A DNA stretch of 60,201 nucleotides from Chloroflexota bacterium (lineage in GTDB: Bacteria; Chloroflexota; Anaerolineae; UBA4142; SHND01): the NCBI GenBank assembly GCA_016209205.1, contig JACQWQ010000187.1:1-60201 (forward strand), read 5' to 3'. How positions within the stretch are numbered: position 1 is the first letter of the stretch; every line of letters starts with the position of its first letter. The notes under the pieces were generated by a model. That model was not told the DNA's origin. It searched no databases and worked only from the letters and a program-made list of their open reading frames with translations. Positions 50,683 through 59,782 of this stretch are shown one piece after another. The position numbers and the translations under genes are program-made.

Positions 50683-51324
50683 TCACAAGCCCCTTTGCGC
50701 CGAAAAAGAATAATTCGCTTGATGTGCAGAAGGTTGCAATTCGCCCAAATGCGCCAATTCGTCGAACGCCAAAAGCGTCGGCTGGCCTGCGGAAATTTCC
50801 AGACGCGTAATGGAACAATTGCCAACCGCGGCGCGCCACCAGTGTCGCCGTTCGCGCGGAAAATACCACGCCAACACACTCAGAATCACACCGCCATGCA
50901 CGACGAGCGCGACGCGCCCTTGCGGATGCGCGCACACAAGCTCCACCAGCACGCGCGACACGCGGCCCATCAGCGGATGGCGTACCACCTTTCCCGCGTG
51001 CGTTTCAAAATAACGGTCCAACACACGCGTGCGTGCAAACAATTCGAGCGCGACCGTGAGCGGAATTTCGCGATATTCCATCTCTTGAATGCCGTTCCGC
51101 ACAATCGGCGTTTGTCCGATATGCGCGCCGATGATGGTCGCCGTTTCGAACGCGCGCTTGAGCGGGCTGGAATAGAAACCGTCGAATCGAGCGCCCGCGT
51201 GTTTCAGAAATTCGCCGGTCAATTCCGCTTGCCTGCGTCCGAGTTCCGTCAGCGGCGCGGTCACATACGTCTCGCCCTGCAATTTTTTCGCGTTCCCGTG
51301 ACGAATGAGTACGAGTTCGGTCAT
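50683..51324 (-). CDS. Histidine phosphatase superfamily protein
   Basis: 213 residues from the ATG at 51324. LVLIRHGNA supplies the phospho-His, SSPLKRAFETATI the substrate loop, and ALVVHGGVILSVLA the second His. It is shorter in similarity to the serA-linked phosphatase and has no metabolic context here. A 252-bp heptanucleotide array touches the start codon directly, so there is no ordinary ribosome-binding site. Confidence 0.85.
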   Translation of the reverse strand: MTELVLIRHGNAKKLQGETYVTAPLTELGRRQAELTGEFLKHAGARFDGFYSSPLKRAFETATIIGAHIGQTPIVRNGIQEMEYREIPLTVALELFARTRVLDRYFETHAGKVVRHPLMGRVSRVLVELVCAHPQGRVALVVHGGVILSVLAWYFPRERRHWWRAAVGNCSITRLEISAGQPTLLAFDELAHLGELQPSAHQANYSFSAQRGL

Positions 51325-51576
51325 GTTGCAAGTCACAAGTCACAAGTCACAAGTCACAAGTCGCAAGTTGCAAGTCACAAGTCACAAGTCGCAAGTCACA
51401 AGTCGCAAGTCGCAAGTCACAAGTCGCAAGTCGCAAGTCGCAAGTCACAAGTCGCAAGTCACAAGTCGCAAGTTGCAAGTCACAAATCGCAAGTTGCAAG
51501 TCACAAGTCACAAGTCGCAAGTTGCAAGTCGCAAGTTGCAAGTCACAAGTCGCAAGTTGCAAGTCACAAGTCGCAA
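51325..51576. repeat. 36-copy heptanucleotide array GTYRCAA
   Basis: Thirty-six contiguous 7-mers with only two variable positions (GTCACAA, GTCGCAA, GTTGCAA; one ATCGCAA). The array starts on the base next to the phosphatase start codon. The words are interspersed irregularly. All three reading frames are open on the minus strand and would encode an LATCDLQ-type 7-residue repeat. Confidence 0.95.
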
Positions 51577-51724
51577 ATCGCGTATCGCGTATCGCGTTTT
51601 CACTATCGCACTATCGCACGATTGCTCGGATGCAGTTCATCCGCACTATCGCACTAATACAAATCGCTAATCGCGTATCGCTGATTACTGACCACTGATT
51701 ACTGACAACTGATTACTGATCACT
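51577..51724. repeat. ATCGCGT, ACTATCGC and ACTGATN short arrays
   Basis: TATCGCG and ACTATCGC words (about 51577-51640), then ACTGATN 7-mers (about 51682-51722) and TCCTTCA words that run into the end of the YqeC-MocA gene and encode its last residues. Confidence 0.8.
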
Positions 51725-53221
51725 CTATCTCCCCCTCTCTCCTTCATCCTTCATCCTTTGTATTGCTGCTCGATATTCTTCCGGTGTGTCAATATCTATC
51801 GCCGCGCGCGCGTCGTCCATTGCCACGCGTTCCAGCTGCGCGCGGTATTTTTCAAATAGTGCTTTGCCGCCGACATCGCCCGTGAGCAACGCGAGTTCGT
51901 CAAACAATTCGCGCGCAAACAAAACCGGACTGCCCGGCTGCCCTTCAAACGTCGGCGCGACAATCGGCGCGCGCGTTGCCGCAAAACGCGCGATCAAAGC
52001 GTCCAACACACTTGTGGTCAAAAAGGGTTGGTCGGCATTGATAAACACCGCCGCCGCGCTCTGGGCGTTCAGCGCATGAATCCCTGCCCGCACGCTCGAC
52101 GCCCGCCCCGTCGCCCAAGTGGGATTGAACACCACGCGCGTCTTCACTTTGCCCGTTTCCCTCAATTCCCTCTCTACTTGATCTGCCCGATGCCCTGTCA
52201 CCACCACGATTTCCGCGACCCGCGCGCCGCGCGCGATTTCAACCGCGTTGCGCACCAACGTCGCGTCGCCCCATGGCAAAAGTTGTTTTGTCTCGCCGCG
52301 CATTCGCGTCGAGCCGCCCGCGGCGAGGATCACCGCGGAAATGCGAGACTCGAGACTGGAGATTGGAAGTTGGAATGGGGTAGTGACGAATTCATTCGTC
52401 GGGATGGACGGGGTTTGAGATTGGAGGTTGGAAGTTGGAGGTTGGAAGTTGGTGGTTGGAAGTTGGAGGTTGGAGGTTGGAAGTTGGTGGTTTCTTACCG
52501 CGCCGATTGCCACCGCGTCAATCGCGTCGAACGCCAACAGGCGCTGCGCGATTTCCAACGCGCTTGTACGCTGCGCGTCATTTTCAACTTTATTGATTAG
52601 CGGAATCACCCGTGCGTAACGTGGTTTGTTTTTTACACCGCCTTGTGGATGGGCAAGCACACGCGCAATGTGTTCGGGTTCCAACACAGTTTCAAGTGGA
52701 ATGCCTGCCAACTGCGCGACCAATTCCGCGCGATGCACATATTCGTCGTTCAACGGTTTGCCCAACACATCAATGCCGACGACAGGCACGAGCAGTGTCG
52801 TCGAATTTGGAATGACTGGCTCGTGCTCGCCCGGCGCTTTGAAGGGACGCATCCGCGAACCATCCGCTTCGACCAACACCGCGTCCACCTCATCCAGCGC
52901 AATCAATTCGTCCACCCGCGCAGGTGCAATACCAAACGCTTTGCCGTCATCGTTCGTCGCACCAATGACCAACACGTGCGGCTGCCGTTCCAACGCGCGG
53001 CGAATCTCGCCAATCTCCAGTTCTCCAGTCTCCAGCTTCACGTGCTGCGGCGCGAGTCGAATTTGCGCGGCAAAAATGCGCGTCGTCGTCGTCGTCACAA
53101 CGCGTTTACCTTGCGCGACCAATTCACCCGCCAATCGAAACAGCGCGGTCGTTTTCCCGCCGCCGCCGACGAACGCGACCACAACTTTAGCACGAATCGA
53201 AAACGCGGTTGAGATTTTCAC
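51725..53221 (-). CDS. Fused YqeC-like and MocA-like molybdenum-hydroxylase maturation protein
   Basis: 498 residues. Residues 1-240 match YqeC of the selenium-dependent molybdenum hydroxylase accessory set (VVVAFVGGGGKTTALFRLAG P-loop, VTTTTTRIFAA, AVLVEADGSRMRPFKAPGEHE). Residues 295-498 are a MocA-like molybdenum cofactor nucleotidyltransferase (AVILAAGGSTRMRGETKQLL, GRASSVRAGI, FINADQPFL). The linker (about 245-292) is encoded by TGGARGT-type heptanucleotides and the TNEFVTT palindrome and reads QLPTSNL, QLPTTNF, QPPTSNL. The C-terminus is also repeat-encoded. It lies next to an EF2563-family gene in the same orientation, as expected. The hydroxylase itself is not in the window. Confidence 0.85.
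   Translation of the reverse strand: MKISTAFSIRAKVVVAFVGGGGKTTALFRLAGELVAQGKRVVTTTTTRIFAAQIRLAPQHVKLETGELEIGEIRRALERQPHVLVIGATNDDGKAFGIAPARVDELIALDEVDAVLVEADGSRMRPFKAPGEHEPVIPNSTTLLVPVVGIDVLGKPLNDEYVHRAELVAQLAGIPLETVLEPEHIARVLAHPQGGVKNKPRYARVIPLINKVENDAQRTSALEIAQRLLAFDAIDAVAIGAVRNHQLPTSNLQLPTTNFQPPTSNLQSQTPSIPTNEFVTTPFQLPISSLESRISAVILAAGGSTRMRGETKQLLPWGDATLVRNAVEIARGARVAEIVVVTGHRADQVERELRETGKVKTRVVFNPTWATGRASSVRAGIHALNAQSAAAVFINADQPFLTTSVLDALIARFAATRAPIVAPTFEGQPGSPVLFARELFDELALLTGDVGGKALFEKYRAQLERVAMDDARAAIDIDTPEEYRAAIQRMKDEGERGR
52341..52494. repeat. Heptanucleotide arrays forming the YqeC-MocA linker
   Basis: GAGAYTG 7-mers and the GTAGTGACGAATTCATTCGT palindrome-like word (about 52341-52420), then about ten TGGARGT 7-mers (about 52421-52490). 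Encodes the linker in frame with no stop codon. Confidence 0.9.
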
Positions 53222-53271
53222 GCGAAAGGCATCTTCAATCCTGATTTTAAAATTTCAGAGAAATTTTTGAA

Positions 53272-54171
53272 TCAGGGCTTCACCCCATTCATTTTCATCC
53301 ACTCCAACACCGCTTCCAACACCCCCCCCCCGATGGCTAATGCCTTGTCGCTGAGGGTAAAACAATGTTCGCGTTGCGCGCGTGGGTCCACATCGCCGAT
53401 CTTCATATTTGCGGACACCAATAAACCATCGTGAACGAGACCGCGCAATACGCCGTCGAACGGCGCGCGCACGGTGGGCGTGTCGCGTGTCGCGTATCGC
53501 GTATCGCATATCGCATATCGCATATCGTCCAATCCTTCAGTTGCCGCTGCTTCCTCAGCTCCCCTGACGATTGCGATCACTTCTCCCTGTTTTATGCTGT
53601 CTCCAATCCGCTTTCTACTTTCGACGATTCCCGCGACCGGCGCGCGCAGCACGCGTTCATTGCGCTTGCCGCCGATTTCGCCGGGCACACCCGTATTCGC
53701 TTCGGCAGGCGTACTCCACAACACGCGTCCGAGATTGTGTCCGCGCTTGGTTTCAATGACACAGTGGCAATCTACATTCGGCGTAAAGCCGGGACCGAGC
53801 GCAATCACCAACGACGCGTCGCTTTTGCGCGTGCCCGTATTCCGCTTTGCCATGATTGCGTCAATCATAACCACAGGTTTTAATTCGTCGCGCGTTTCGC
53901 ACGCGGGGTCAATCAATACGGGAATCATTTCGTCGTCCAGCAAACGCCGCGCCTGGGCAATCGAATCTGCGCGCCATGCGGTCACGCCTTCGACCGCGAT
54001 TTCACCGTCATACACCGCGCTCGCAAATGCGACCATGCGCCGCACCACGCGCGGCTGTGCGAGTTCCGTAATGATGACGGGAAAGCCCGCTTTGTGCAAA
54101 CGCCACGCGACACCCGTGCCGAGATCGCCGCCGCCTTTGAGCAAAATTAGAGTGTCGGGAAAAAGATACAT
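53272..54171 (-). CDS. Selenium-dependent molybdenum hydroxylase system protein, EF2563 family
   Basis: 299 residues. The N-terminal Rossmann-like LLKGGGDLGTGVAWRLHKAG, the middle ALGPGFTPNVDCHCVIETKR, and a C-terminal barrel with VLRAPVAGIVE and LSDKALAIGGGVLEAVL define the family. It is needed to mature labile-selenium molybdenum hydroxylases in other bacteria. An in-frame heptanucleotide array (TATCGCR, about 53478-53526) encodes MRYAICDTRYATRDT in a loop. A run of ten C at 53322-53331 encodes the GGG of the last motif. Upstream in the same operon direction is the promoter gap to the next gene; downstream is the YqeC-MocA fusion. Confidence 0.88.
   Translation of the reverse strand: MYLFPDTLILLKGGGDLGTGVAWRLHKAGFPVIITELAQPRVVRRMVAFASAVYDGEIAVEGVTAWRADSIAQARRLLDDEMIPVLIDPACETRDELKPVVMIDAIMAKRNTGTRKSDASLVIALGPGFTPNVDCHCVIETKRGHNLGRVLWSTPAEANTGVPGEIGGKRNERVLRAPVAGIVESRKRIGDSIKQGEVIAIVRGAEEAAATEGLDDMRYAICDTRYATRDTPTVRAPFDGVLRGLVHDGLLVSANMKIGDVDPRAQREHCFTLSDKALAIGGGVLEAVLEWMKMNGVKP
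53478..53526. repeat. TATCGCR heptanucleotide array inside the EF2563 gene
   Basis: About six 7-mers, in frame, encoding a 7-residue repeat (RYAICDT, RYATRDT). Confidence 0.85.
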
Positions 54172-54223
54172 TTTGGTTCCTGAAGCAAGTCATCGGGAGT
54201 ATATCATAGGTTAACATCCAGGT

Positions 54224-54252
54224 TTGTCAGCGCAATTGGATTGGCGTACAAT
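54224..54252 (+). promoter_or_regulatory. Promoter of the unknown gene pair
   Basis: TTGTCA (54224-54229), a 17-nt spacer, then TACAAT (54247-54252), 31 nt before the start codon at 54284. Confidence 0.75.
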
Positions 54253-54283
54253 CAAGCCGCGCAAAGCCGGGTCAAAATGCACT

Positions 54284-54787
54284 ATGGCAGACAAATACAC
54301 CGAGTTACTCGAACGCTTTGATCCTATCGCGATTGCGCGTTATCAGATTACGGCGAAAGATTTGGAGAGCATTGAGCAATACATTGAAATTCTCCAATCT
54401 GATTTTGCGCAAAACGTTTGGCAGGAAGCAGTCCAGGTTGGCGGCGAGTACGGCACGAGTATCATCATTCACGAAGTGACACAAATCCGCGCGCTCAAAC
54501 AAGTTGGGATTGATCCGTTACGGTATGGCTTGAAGGATTTGCAGCGGATTCTTGACCAGCATCGCGATGCCCATGTCAGCGCGTTGTACGAGGAACATCT
54601 TTATCTCCAAGAAGTGTTAACGCGGAAATTCGGGCAACGCTTTCAGGTGGCGACGTTGGTACGAGCCAATCAGCTTGACGACACCGACCTGAATCGCTTT
54701 TTGGAAAGTGCTATTGGAATTTTCTTGTTTGAAGAAGATCGTGTGGAGCAAGCGCGTCAAGCGCTGGAACGATTGAAGGGCAGGTGA
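54284..54787 (+). CDS. Unknown protein, first of a two-gene operon
   Basis: 167 residues from the ATG at 54284. Soluble, mostly helical. The segment SIIIHEVTQIRALKQVG contains HEVTQ, which might bind a metal, but no second ligand motif is evident. The C-terminus is acidic and helical (FLESAIGIFLFEEDRVEQAR). I do not recognise the family. The second gene starts 3 nt after the stop. Confidence 0.7.
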   Translation: MADKYTELLERFDPIAIARYQITAKDLESIEQYIEILQSDFAQNVWQEAVQVGGEYGTSIIIHEVTQIRALKQVGIDPLRYGLKDLQRILDQHRDAHVSALYEEHLYLQEVLTRKFGQRFQVATLVRANQLDDTDLNRFLESAIGIFLFEEDRVEQARQALERLKGR

Positions 54788-54790
54788 ACC

Positions 54791-55108
54791 ATGATTCGTA
54801 TTCGCCGCTTGCAACGCCAAGATGAGGATGGAAAATGGTTTGACGACTCGTACGCCATTCAGGCGTCTGATGGCAAAGTGACCTGTCGCTACAATTTGAC
54901 ATGGGAGTATCTCGGAGGACGTCTGAATTATCAAATTCAGCAGAGCGGTTTGCCGCTGGAAGAACTGGAACAAGTCTTTGACAATCCCAGGATGCGCTGG
55001 CTGCCTGTCGAAACCCTCGACATGAGTTTCGAGCAAGCAACCGAATTTCTCGACCCGCAATTTCACATTCCGCGTCTCAAGAAGCGTGTTACACTGCAAG
55101 CCGCATAG
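54791..55108 (+). CDS. Unknown protein, second of a two-gene operon
   Basis: 105 residues, with a basic N-terminus (MIRIRRLQRQDEDGKW) and a mixed alpha/beta body (YAIQASDGKVTCRYNLTWEY, LPLEELEQVFDNPRMRWLPV). No family recognised. The small size, 3-nt spacing and strong promoter recall toxin-antitoxin or immunity modules, but nothing in the sequence proves that. Confidence 0.65.
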   Translation: MIRIRRLQRQDEDGKWFDDSYAIQASDGKVTCRYNLTWEYLGGRLNYQIQQSGLPLEELEQVFDNPRMRWLPVETLDMSFEQATEFLDPQFHIPRLKKRVTLQAA

Positions 55109-55149
55109 AACCTACTGGTCGTCCGGATTGTCTGCAACCTACCAGACTT

Positions 55150-55262
55150 TGGAAATAGACAGGATTAAAGCGATGAAGGCGATGTGCGATGTATGCGGCT
55201 GGCATACAGCCGACATCGCCTTCATCGCCCATCGCCTACATCGCACATCGCAATTTACAGGA
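55150..55262. repeat. CATCGC/GCGATG repeat region
   Basis: AAGGCGATGTGCGATG and CATCGCCTACATCGCACATCG words arranged as inverted copies, so the region can fold into a long hairpin after the unknown gene pair. Confidence 0.7.
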
Positions 55263-55370
55263 TTGAACGCGAAATCAAGTTGAAAAATCCTGTTAATTGC
55301 GATGTAACCATCGCCTTAATCCTGTCAGAAAAAGTTATTTCGGATAACGTCTACCAGTGAAAGGAACAGG

Positions 55371-55407
55371 CGCGCCGCGAAAATTTTCGCGGCGCGCGTT
55401 TTTTTCG
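55371..55407 (+). terminator. Intrinsic terminator upstream of acnA
   Basis: CGCGCCGCGAAAA/TTTTCGCGGCGCG perfect palindrome followed by seven T. It ends transcription from the unknown gene pair just before the acnA promoter. Confidence 0.88.
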
Positions 55408-55414
55408 ATTGTGC

Positions 55415-55420
55415 TATAAT
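55415..55420 (+). promoter_or_regulatory. -10 box of acnA
   Basis: TGCTATAAT (extended -10, TATAAT at 55415-55420). A -35 box is not clear because the upstream bases are the terminator stem. Transcription would start near 55427. Confidence 0.7.
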
Positions 55421-55427
55421 TTCCGCG

Positions 55428-55495
55428 CTGACCGTAGTTTGGTCAGAACTGACCGCTGTGTGGTCAGTATATTTCAGTGGGACCCTGTGTGTCCC
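55428..55495 (+). promoter_or_regulatory. Three tandem hairpins in the acnA leader
   Basis: CTGACC-GTAGTTT-GGTCAG (55428-55446), CTGACC-GCTGTGT-GGTCAG (55449-55467) and GGGAC-CCTGTGT-GTCCC (55479-55495). Each has a 7-nt loop, and the last two loops end CTGTGT. They begin at the probable transcription start and end at the ribosome-binding site GAAAGG. Confidence 0.75.
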
Positions 55496-55510
55496 GAAAG
55501 GATTACCAAC

Positions 55511-58222
<2,712 letters not shown>

Positions 58223-58259
58223 ACGATCCACAAAGGACACGAAGGACACGAAGGAAAAA
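58223..58259. repeat. GGACACGAA tandem repeat
   Basis: CACAAAGGACACGAAGGACACG-type 9-mers lie directly after the acnA stop codon. Confidence 0.7.
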
Positions 58260-58294
58260 ATGCGCCGCTCCAGTTTGGGGCGGCGCATCTTTTG
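58260..58294 (+). terminator. Terminator of acnA
   Basis: ATGCGCCGC/GCGGCGCAT stem with inner CCA/TGG pairing, followed by CTTTTG. Confidence 0.88.
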
Positions 58295-58555
58295 TCGGCA
58301 ATAAATCCATCGCCCCATCCCGTCCATTTTCTGCTATACTTGTCACCAATGACGCTTTGAATGTTCCATATTGGAGTTCAGCACAATGCCGCCCGTTTCA
58401 CACTCACAACGGCGCCTTGGGTTTTTCGATAGATTGCTTGTCCTGAGCAGTCAACATCTGCAAATGAAAACGACACCTGCGGTCTGATGCGCATGCGCGC
58501 GCCGAGACGGCGGGTGTTTTTGTTTGGCGCGCTCACCAGTGCAAGGATAAGAGTA
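58295..58555. other. Intergenic region before the recombinase genes
   Basis: A possible -10 box TATACT at 58333-58338. The rest shows no recognisable signal apart from GC-rich short inverted words. Confidence 0.35.
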
Positions 58556-58876
58556 ATGGCGACGCTGAAAATCGAACCTGCACCGGACGGCAAAGTATGG
58601 GTCACATTGACGCATTTTGGCGAACAAGAATTGGTCGCGTTAAAAAAGATTGCTGGCGCGCGCTGGAACCCTGAGCGCAAACAGTGGTCACTCCCGGACA
58701 CACCGGCAACGCGCGCCGCGCTGGCGGAAATTGTCGCGATGCCGCCCGCGCCGCCGCCGCAAATGCTGGCGGTCAAACCGAAACAGGGCAACACACCAAC
58801 GCGCAAGCCATATCATCGTTATATTGCAGGCAAAGACAAACCCCTAACTCGGACAAGCCGAAACCAAACAGGTTAA
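58556..58876 (+). CDS. N-terminal domain of a tyrosine recombinase, separated from its catalytic part
   Basis: 106 residues from the ATG at 58556 (AAGGAT upstream). The core (LVALKKIAGARWNPERKQWS) is the short HARP/SAP-like element found at the N-terminus of some XerC-like integrases, which helps bind DNA. The C-terminal residues (KDKPLTRTSRNQTG) are encoded by the start of a dispersed repeat. The frame is the same as that of the recombinase at 58985, but two stop codons (58874 and one further on) lie between them inside the repeat. So this looks like an integrase split by a repeat. Confidence 0.6.
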   Translation: MATLKIEPAPDGKVWVTLTHFGEQELVALKKIAGARWNPERKQWSLPDTPATRAALAEIVAMPPAPPPQMLAVKPKQGNTPTRKPYHRYIAGKDKPLTRTSRNQTG

Positions 58877-58975
58877 CCGCGAATCTACGCGAATCTACGC
58901 GAATCGGCACAGAAAAAATTAGCGTAGATTCGCGAAGATTCGCGGTGGGAAAATTCTTGTTTTTTGTGCATCGTG
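58840..58975. repeat. Dispersed repeat element (copy B)
   Basis: CCCCTAACTCGGACAAGCCG, AACCAAACAGG, then CCGCGAATC and CTACGCGAAT units, GCGAAGATTCGCGGTGG and TTTTTTGTGCAT. It is the opposite orientation of the element at 33484-33638 and shares 31 identical bases at its left end. It splits the integrase coding region. Confidence 0.85.
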
Positions 58976-58984
58976 CTGCGTGGC

Positions 58985-59782
58985 ATGGCTTATGGAACGC
59001 GCAAAGCATACGGGCAGCATTTGCGAAACTATTTCGATGGGCTGAAACAAAAGCAAATTGCGCCAGAGCAAGCCACGCGGGAACAGATACGCGAATATCT
59101 GGTGCAGTTGGCGCAAAGCGGGACCGTATCCGCCGCATACTGTCGCGGCGCGCGGTCGGCGTTGATTTTTCTGTACGAACCCGTTTTGAAACAACGCGGC
59201 AAAGTGGGCGACCTCCCAAGAATGAAACGCCCGGAACAATTGCCGCGCGTGTTGAGCCGGGATGAAATCGCCAAGATAATCAAGGTGACGACCTTCCTCA
59301 AGCATAAAGCATTGCTCGTCACGGCGTATTCGGCGGGCTTGCGGGTTGGCGAGGTCGTACGACTCAAGGTGAGCGACATTGATTCCAAACGTATGACGAT
59401 TCGTGTCACGGCGGGCAAAGGCGCAAAAGATCGGGACACGTTGCTTTCCGTGACTGCGCTTGAAGTGTTGCGCGAATATGCGCGCGAGTTCAAGCCAAAG
59501 GACTGGTTATTCCCAGGCGACGTTCCGGGCGATCATCTGTCGGAACGTTCCGCCCAACACGTCTTTGAAGATGCAAAGAAGAAGGCAGGGATTCGCAAGC
59601 CCGCAACATTTCATACCTTGCGTCATTCCTTCGCGACGCATCTGCTCGAGGACGGCGTAGATATGCGATACATCCAAGAATTGTTGGGACATGGCAGCAT
59701 TGAGACAACCGAGCGGTATACGCATGTCACAGAACGCGGGAAAGAGAAAATCAAAAGCCCGTTGGACAACATGAAACTGTAG
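58985..59782 (+). CDS. Tyrosine recombinase (XerC/D-like), catalytic part
   Basis: 265 residues from the ATG at 58985; the frame extends to 58964. The catalytic residues are visible: Arg in SAGLRVGEVVRLKVSDID, Lys region AGKGAKDRDTLL, His-x-x-Arg in HTLRHSFATHLLEDGVD, His in LLGHGSIETTERYTHV, with Tyr as nucleophile. The N-terminal SAM-like domain begins late (YGTRKAYGQHLRNYFDGL), so the usual first helix is missing, replaced by a dispersed repeat. It integrates or resolves DNA. No attachment sites were identified. Confidence 0.88.
   Translation: MAYGTRKAYGQHLRNYFDGLKQKQIAPEQATREQIREYLVQLAQSGTVSAAYCRGARSALIFLYEPVLKQRGKVGDLPRMKRPEQLPRVLSRDEIAKIIKVTTFLKHKALLVTAYSAGLRVGEVVRLKVSDIDSKRMTIRVTAGKGAKDRDTLLSVTALEVLREYAREFKPKDWLFPGDVPGDHLSERSAQHVFEDAKKKAGIRKPATFHTLRHSFATHLLEDGVDMRYIQELLGHGSIETTERYTHVTERGKEKIKSPLDNMKL

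Noticed and set aside
51347..51562. Frames encoding LATCDLQ repeats
   Set aside because: They arise from the 7-nt array, which is open in all frames. There is no start signal or conserved protein.
51325..51576. CRISPR array
   Set aside because: Units are contiguous without spacers and only 7 nt long. No cas genes occur in the window.
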